8,417 bases of DNA, taken from contig CAMWRR010000073.1 in the NCBI GenBank assembly GCA_947176715.1, forward strand, positions 1 to 8,417. The letters are read 5' to 3'. Below the pieces are notes generated by a model that saw nothing but the letters and a program-made list of their open reading frames with translations, was not told the DNA's origin and did not search any database. Shown here piece by piece: positions 5,069-8,417 of the stretch. How positions within the stretch are numbered: the first letter of the stretch is position 1; each line of letters starts with the position of its first letter. The translations under genes were made by a program, and so were the position numbers. The stretch comes from an uncultured Rikenellaceae bacterium (GTDB lineage: Bacteria > Bacteroidota > Bacteroidia > Bacteroidales > Rikenellaceae).

Positions 5069-5087
5069 CCCCTCTCTAAAAGAGGAG
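5069..5087 (-). repeat. Hairpin between rel and the HIT gene, REP-like or weak terminator
   Basis: On the - strand, CTCCTCT (5087-5081) pairs with AGAGGGG (5075-5069), with one T-G pair and a TTTAG loop; GTGGTTTTG-like sequence follows. No U-tract directly follows the stem, so termination of rel would be inefficient. The AACTCCTCTTTTAGAG...GGGGTGG form resembles short dispersed repeats I recall from Bacteroidetes intergenic DNA. A second small inverted repeat, GGTTAA/TTAACC, sits closer to rel at 5109-5125. Confidence 0.35.
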
Positions 5088-5162
5088 TTGATTATTCTCA
5101 TTACGGCAGGTTAATTATGTTAACCCACACCGGCTATGTCTAACGACCGCTCCGCCGGCAAC

Positions 5163-7427
5163 CTATACCGTAGCAGCGTTCTGCAGACCGGAAGACGATG
5201 CCGTTCCTGCCGGACTGCCGTGATGATCCTCGGTCTCCAGACGCTTCACCGACTCGATGCCTTTAATGGCGAGCACCTTGTTCATGACATTGCCGAGGTC
5301 CTTTTTATCCTTGACATACACTGTTATGCTCCCCTCGAAGATGCCGTCGTGGCTCTCGATGTAGAGCTTGCGTATGTTGATATCCATCTCGCCGGTGATA
5401 ACGCTCGATATGTCGCGTAATATGCCGATACGGTCTATGCCACGTACCTCTATCACAGACAGATAAGAGAGTATCTTTTCACTCGACCACTTTATCGGGA
5501 CTATTCTGTCGCCGTGACGGGCAGCCAGTTTTATGGCCTCGTCGCAGCTCTTCTTGTGTACGATCACCTCACCGTCGTTATCTCTGAAACCGATGACCTC
5601 GTCGCCCGGGATGGGCATACAGCACGGCGCTATCTTTATACTGTCGCCGGAGACGGCCTCGTTATGACCTTTGGTGTTGTTACCGAATAACTTGAGCGTA
5701 TTCGACACCTGCAACGACCAATATTTTATCAGCTTGGTGGCGGCATTCTCGCGCAATATCTTATCCACATTGTCGAGCGAGATGATTCCGGCCCCCAACT
5801 TAACGTAGAACTCGTCCTTCGACGACGAATTATATGCGGGCAACAGCTTATGGAAGACGCGAGCGCTCGGGGTCACCCCCCTCTTTTTCATCTCCTCGTC
5901 GAATATCCTCATGCCGTTGCTCAGATTATTCTCGCGCTCCTTCTTTAGGAAGCTCTTTATCTTCTGTTTTGCCTTGGCAGTCACCACATGGTCGAGCGAT
6001 TCGAGCACCGGATGCGCTGTGGCAGAGGTGATTATCTCCACCTGATCGCCGTTATTCACAGGTGTGTACAGCGACTCTATCTTATGATTGATCTTTGCGC
6101 CTATCGCCTTGTTACCCAGATTAGAGTGTATCTCGTAGGCGAAATCGAGCACCACAGCACCTTTCGGCATAGTGACAGACTCACCCTTGGGCGTAAATAC
6201 CACCACCTCGGAGGTATAGAGATTGAGCTTGAACTCGTCGAGAAACTCCACGGCATCCTCCGTGGGGCTGTTGAGTGCGTTCTGCACCTCCTTTATCCAC
6301 TTATCTAACTCACCCTCACGGTTTTCGATATTCTTATCGCGCTCCTTGTATTTCCAGTGTGCAGCAAAGCCCTTCTCGGCAATCTCGTCCATGCGCTCCG
6401 ACCTTATCTGCACCTCGGCCCACACTCCGTCGGGACCCATCACGGTGCAGTGAAGCGCCTCGTATCCGTTGGCCTTGGGGATATTGACCCAGTCGCGGAT
6501 GCGGTCGGGCTTGGGCTTGTATATGTCGGTGATGAGCGAGTAGATATTCCAGCATTGCGTCTTCTCCGGAACGAACGGTATGGGCTTGAACACTATGCGT
6601 ATGGCGAACAGGTCGTATATCTCGTCGATGGTAACCATCTTGCGTTGCATCTTCTTCCAGATGGAGTATATCGACTTGACGCGCCCCTTTATCGTGAACT
6701 CTATGCCGCTCTCCTTGAGCTTCTCTATTATGGGGGCGTTGAACTTGTCTATGAACATCTTGCGCGACTCCTCCGTCTGCGAGAGCTTGTCCGCAATCTG
6801 CTTGTAATCGTTAGGGAAGCTGTATTTGAGGCTGAGATTTTCAAGCTCCGTCTTGATATTGTACAGGCCGAGCCTGTGGGCCAGCGGTGCGAACAGATAG
6901 ATGGTCTCGCTGGAGATCTTCATCTGCTTGTCCACCGGCATGGCACCGAGCGTGCGCATGTTGTGCAGACGGTCGGCCAGCTTTATTATTATCACCCTCA
7001 CATCGTCCGAGAGTGTCAGCAACATCTTCTTGAAGTTAGCCGCCTGCGACGAACTCTGACCGGCGAGCTCTCCCGCCTTTTTCATCTTGGTGAGACCGTC
7101 CACCATAGTGGCTACCTTCTTGCCGAAGCGGGTCTCCAAGTCCTCCACGGTGTAGTCGGTATCCTCCACCACATCGTGCAACAGGGCCGCGGCCACCGAC
7201 TTGACGCCGAGCCCTATCTCCACCACCACTATCTTGGCGACGGCTATGGGGTGCAGAATGTAAGGCACTCCCGACTTGCGACGCACCCCGCGATGGGCCT
7301 CGTTGGCAAAGTTAAAGGAGTCGGTGACCAGCCTCCACTCCTCAGGAGTCTTGCAAATGGACTCGCAACATTTCAACAGATCGTCGAAATGGTCCTGAAT
7401 CAACTTATCGTCCGCTTGAGTAAACAT
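5163..7427 (-). CDS. spoT: Bifunctional (p)ppGpp synthetase/hydrolase (RelA/SpoT family)
   Basis: This long RSH enzyme makes and degrades the stringent-response alarmone (p)ppGpp. It has 754 residues, the usual length. The hydrolase HD domain (about 40-190) keeps its expected residues: Arg50, His59, His84-Asp85, Glu88-Asp89, Asp152 and Asn156. The synthetase domain (about 245-362) has GRVKSIYSIWKKM, Asp272 in YDLFAIRI, the NGYEALHCTV loop and Glu338 in AEVQIRSERM. The regulatory half has TGS (about 406-467), a helical region, a Cys-containing zinc-finger-like segment (Cys602, Cys603, His624, Cys628) and a C-terminal ACT domain (about 655-730). Both catalytic centres appear intact, so the protein should be bifunctional (often called Rel). 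The last 20 residues are a low-complexity tail rich in Ser, Ala and Gly. The gene lies 201 bases downstream of recA; an inverted repeat and promoter-like element abut its start. Confidence 0.96.
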   Translation of the reverse strand: MFTQADDKLIQDHFDDLLKCCESICKTPEEWRLVTDSFNFANEAHRGVRRKSGVPYILHPIAVAKIVVVEIGLGVKSVAAALLHDVVEDTDYTVEDLETRFGKKVATMVDGLTKMKKAGELAGQSSSQAANFKKMLLTLSDDVRVIIIKLADRLHNMRTLGAMPVDKQMKISSETIYLFAPLAHRLGLYNIKTELENLSLKYSFPNDYKQIADKLSQTEESRKMFIDKFNAPIIEKLKESGIEFTIKGRVKSIYSIWKKMQRKMVTIDEIYDLFAIRIVFKPIPFVPEKTQCWNIYSLITDIYKPKPDRIRDWVNIPKANGYEALHCTVMGPDGVWAEVQIRSERMDEIAEKGFAAHWKYKERDKNIENREGELDKWIKEVQNALNSPTEDAVEFLDEFKLNLYTSEVVVFTPKGESVTMPKGAVVLDFAYEIHSNLGNKAIGAKINHKIESLYTPVNNGDQVEIITSATAHPVLESLDHVVTAKAKQKIKSFLKKERENNLSNGMRIFDEEMKKRGVTPSARVFHKLLPAYNSSSKDEFYVKLGAGIISLDNVDKILRENAATKLIKYWSLQVSNTLKLFGNNTKGHNEAVSGDSIKIAPCCMPIPGDEVIGFRDNDGEVIVHKKSCDEAIKLAARHGDRIVPIKWSSEKILSYLSVIEVRGIDRIGILRDISSVITGEMDINIRKLYIESHDGIFEGSITVYVKDKKDLGNVMNKVLAIKGIESVKRLETEDHHGSPAGTASSSGLQNAATV

Positions 7428-7432
7428 GATAA

Positions 7433-7488
7433 CAAATATAGGTAATTTTTATCGAAAAACAGAGTCTCCCGAAAAAAATTACCTATAT
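7433..7488 (-). promoter_or_regulatory. 15-bp perfect inverted repeat overlapping a promoter-like element at the rel start
   Basis: ATATAGGTAATTTTT (7436-7450) is the exact reverse complement of AAAAATTACCTATAT (7474-7488); the loop is 23 bases. The proximal arm overlaps TATATTTG on the - strand (7440-7433), a full match to the TAnnTTTG element. Nineteen bases upstream is CTG (7462-7460) rather than TTG, so the -33 box is imperfect. If used, transcription would begin within a few bases of the ATG at 7427. The repeat could be an operator or an RNA stem in a longer transcript. Confidence 0.5.
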
Positions 7489-7504
7489 AAACAGACTTGG
7501 CCCT

Positions 7505-7544
7505 ATCGTAGACATACGATGTTCCGAACATCACCTACGTCTAC
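7505..7544. repeat. Overlapping alternative hairpins between recA and rel
   Basis: GATGTTC-C-GAACATC (7518-7532) is flanked by GTAGAC (7508-7513) and GTCTAC (7539-7544), forming a long imperfect stem. The left side can instead pair as ATCGTA-GACA-TACGAT (7505-7520), which excludes the longer stem. No U-tract follows in either direction. It lies in the recA 3' region or the rel leader, depending on where transcripts begin and end. Confidence 0.4.
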
Positions 7545-7628
7545 CCCGCTTTAAATCACGGGCCAGACATAGCTCACGAACCTGTATCGTCCTGCGTCAC
7601 AAAGGGGCGAACGTTCCCGGCAAATGGC

Positions 7629-8417
7629 CTACTCCTCCGCCATCTCCTCCATATCGGGCTCGGCATCGTCGTCGGCCTTAGCCACAACGCCTTTACCCTT
7701 AGCGGTCTTCTTGCCGTCCGGAGCATCCATGCTCTTTTCGTAAGCGGCAATAACCTTAGCCTCTATCTCGGCGAGCAATTCGGGGTCGGCCTCCAGAGCT
7801 ATCTTGACATTCTCGCGACCCTGTCCGAGCTTCTTGCCGTCGTATGAGAACCACGCGCCGCTCTTGACGATGATATTCTCGTCGGTGGCTATGTCTAGAA
7901 TCTCGCCTATGCGTGAGATGCCCTCGCCGTAGACTATGTCGAACTCAGCCTTGCGGAAGGGGGGCGCCACCTTGTTCTTTACCACCTTGACCTTGGCGTG
8001 CGAACCGAGCACATCGTCGCCGTCCTTGATAGCCTGACCCTTACGTATGTCTATACGTATGGTTGCGTAGAACTTGAGGGCGTTACCGCCGGTGGTCACC
8101 TCGGGCGAACCGTAGGTGATACCCACCTTGTCGCGGAGCTGGTTGATGAATATGCAGACGGTATTGGTTTTGCTTATGGTACCGGTCAACTTCCTGAGCG
8201 CCTGCGACATAAGACGCGCCTGAAGGGCCATCTTGGAGTCGCCCATGTTGCCCTCTATCTCGGCTTTGGGGGTGAGCGCGGCCACCGAGTCTATGACTAC
8301 TATATCCACGGCGCTCGAACGTATCAGCGAATCGGCTATCTCGAGAGCCTGCTCGCCGTTGTCGGGCTGGGCTATCAGCAGGTTGTCGATATCGACGCCC
8401 AACTTCTCGGCATAGAA
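7629..8417 (-). CDS. recA: Recombinase RecA, C-terminal three quarters (5' end outside window)
   Basis: RecA forms ATP-dependent filaments on single-stranded DNA for homologous recombination and SOS induction. The frame is open to the window edge (first visible residues FYAEKLGVDIDNLL), so 262 residues are present and the N-terminal part with Walker A lies outside. The apparent start at 8402 is an internal TTG leucine codon. Visible landmarks are QPDNGEQALEIAD, Walker B VDIVVIDSVAAL, loop L1 around EGNMGDSKMALQARLMSQ, and loop L2 in FINQLRDKVGITYGSPEVTT followed by GGNALKFYA. The C-terminal domain contains KSGAWFSYDGKKLGQGREN, and the protein ends in a Lys-rich then acidic tail (about 45 residues, ending EEMAEE), as in many RecA proteins. 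It is encoded upstream of rel on the same strand; no strong terminator separates them, so partial readthrough into rel is possible. Confidence 0.97.
   Translation of the reverse strand, partial: FYAEKLGVDIDNLLIAQPDNGEQALEIADSLIRSSAVDIVVIDSVAALTPKAEIEGNMGDSKMALQARLMSQALRKLTGTISKTNTVCIFINQLRDKVGITYGSPEVTTGGNALKFYATIRIDIRKGQAIKDGDDVLGSHAKVKVVKNKVAPPFRKAEFDIVYGEGISRIGEILDIATDENIIVKSGAWFSYDGKKLGQGRENVKIALEADPELLAEIEAKVIAAYEKSMDAPDGKKTAKGKGVVAKADDDAEPDMEEMAEE

Noticed and set aside
6357..7445. Long open frame of 362 codons on the + strand antisense to rel
   Set aside because: It mirrors the rel coding frame, its product has no recognisable domain and is full of Leu/Val/His/Tyr repeats typical of antisense shadows; rel itself is unambiguous.
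7609..7616. GAACGTTC and the nearby GTTC-C-GAAC dyad as an SOS/LexA box for recA
   Set aside because: They lie downstream of recA and do not match the GAAC-N4-GTTC spacing of the Bacillus-type box; recA's promoter is outside the window.
8400..8402. Start codon for recA at 8402
   Set aside because: The codon is TTG within the conserved AEKLGVDIDNLL segment; the frame stays open to 8417, so the gene simply runs off the window.

Overview
The window is a chromosomal segment from a member of the Bacteroidota, most likely the order Bacteroidales. The evidence is the protein signatures (a GyrB without the long enterobacterial insert and ending YANIDA, a bifunctional Rel, a Bacteroidetes-style HIT protein and RecA), promoter-like sequences of the TTG-N19-TAnnTTTG type, no convincing Shine-Dalgarno sequences, and a heavy preference for the isoleucine codon ATA in a moderately GC-rich genome. 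I cannot name the genus.

Left block, + strand, 1-3073. The 3' end of gyrB is followed by a strong intrinsic terminator. Three closely spaced genes follow that look co-transcribed: a free-methionine-(R)-sulfoxide reductase of the GAF type (msrC), a zinc/manganese-type ABC substrate-binding lipoprotein (znuA-like) and its ATPase (znuC-like, overlapping znuA by 8 bases). A second intrinsic terminator closes the operon. No permease gene is present, so the membrane subunit must be encoded elsewhere or be missing.

Middle block, 3074-4541, AT-rich. A lone XRE-type helix-turn-helix regulator is encoded on the - strand (3348-4127) in an accessory-looking region with long noncoding flanks. A short inverted repeat, TTACA-N2-TGTAA, recurs in and around this gene: two copies just past its stop codon, one in its 3' coding part, one overlapping its predicted promoter, one just upstream of that promoter, and one about 360 bases further upstream. 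Half-sites in the promoter region lie exactly 20 bases apart. This looks like a self-regulated regulator with its own operator set and is the best candidate here for something undescribed.

Right block, - strand, 4542-8417. From right to left are recA (5' end outside the window), the bifunctional (p)ppGpp synthetase/hydrolase rel/spoT, and a HIT-family nucleotide hydrolase with a strong terminator. The recA-rel gap holds a perfect 15-base inverted repeat that overlaps a promoter-like element right at the rel start codon, plus mutually exclusive hairpins. The genes in this block and gyrB are core DNA-maintenance and stress-response genes; msrC and the metal transporter fit oxidative-stress and metal homeostasis. 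No mobile element, tRNA, rRNA or CRISPR array was seen.
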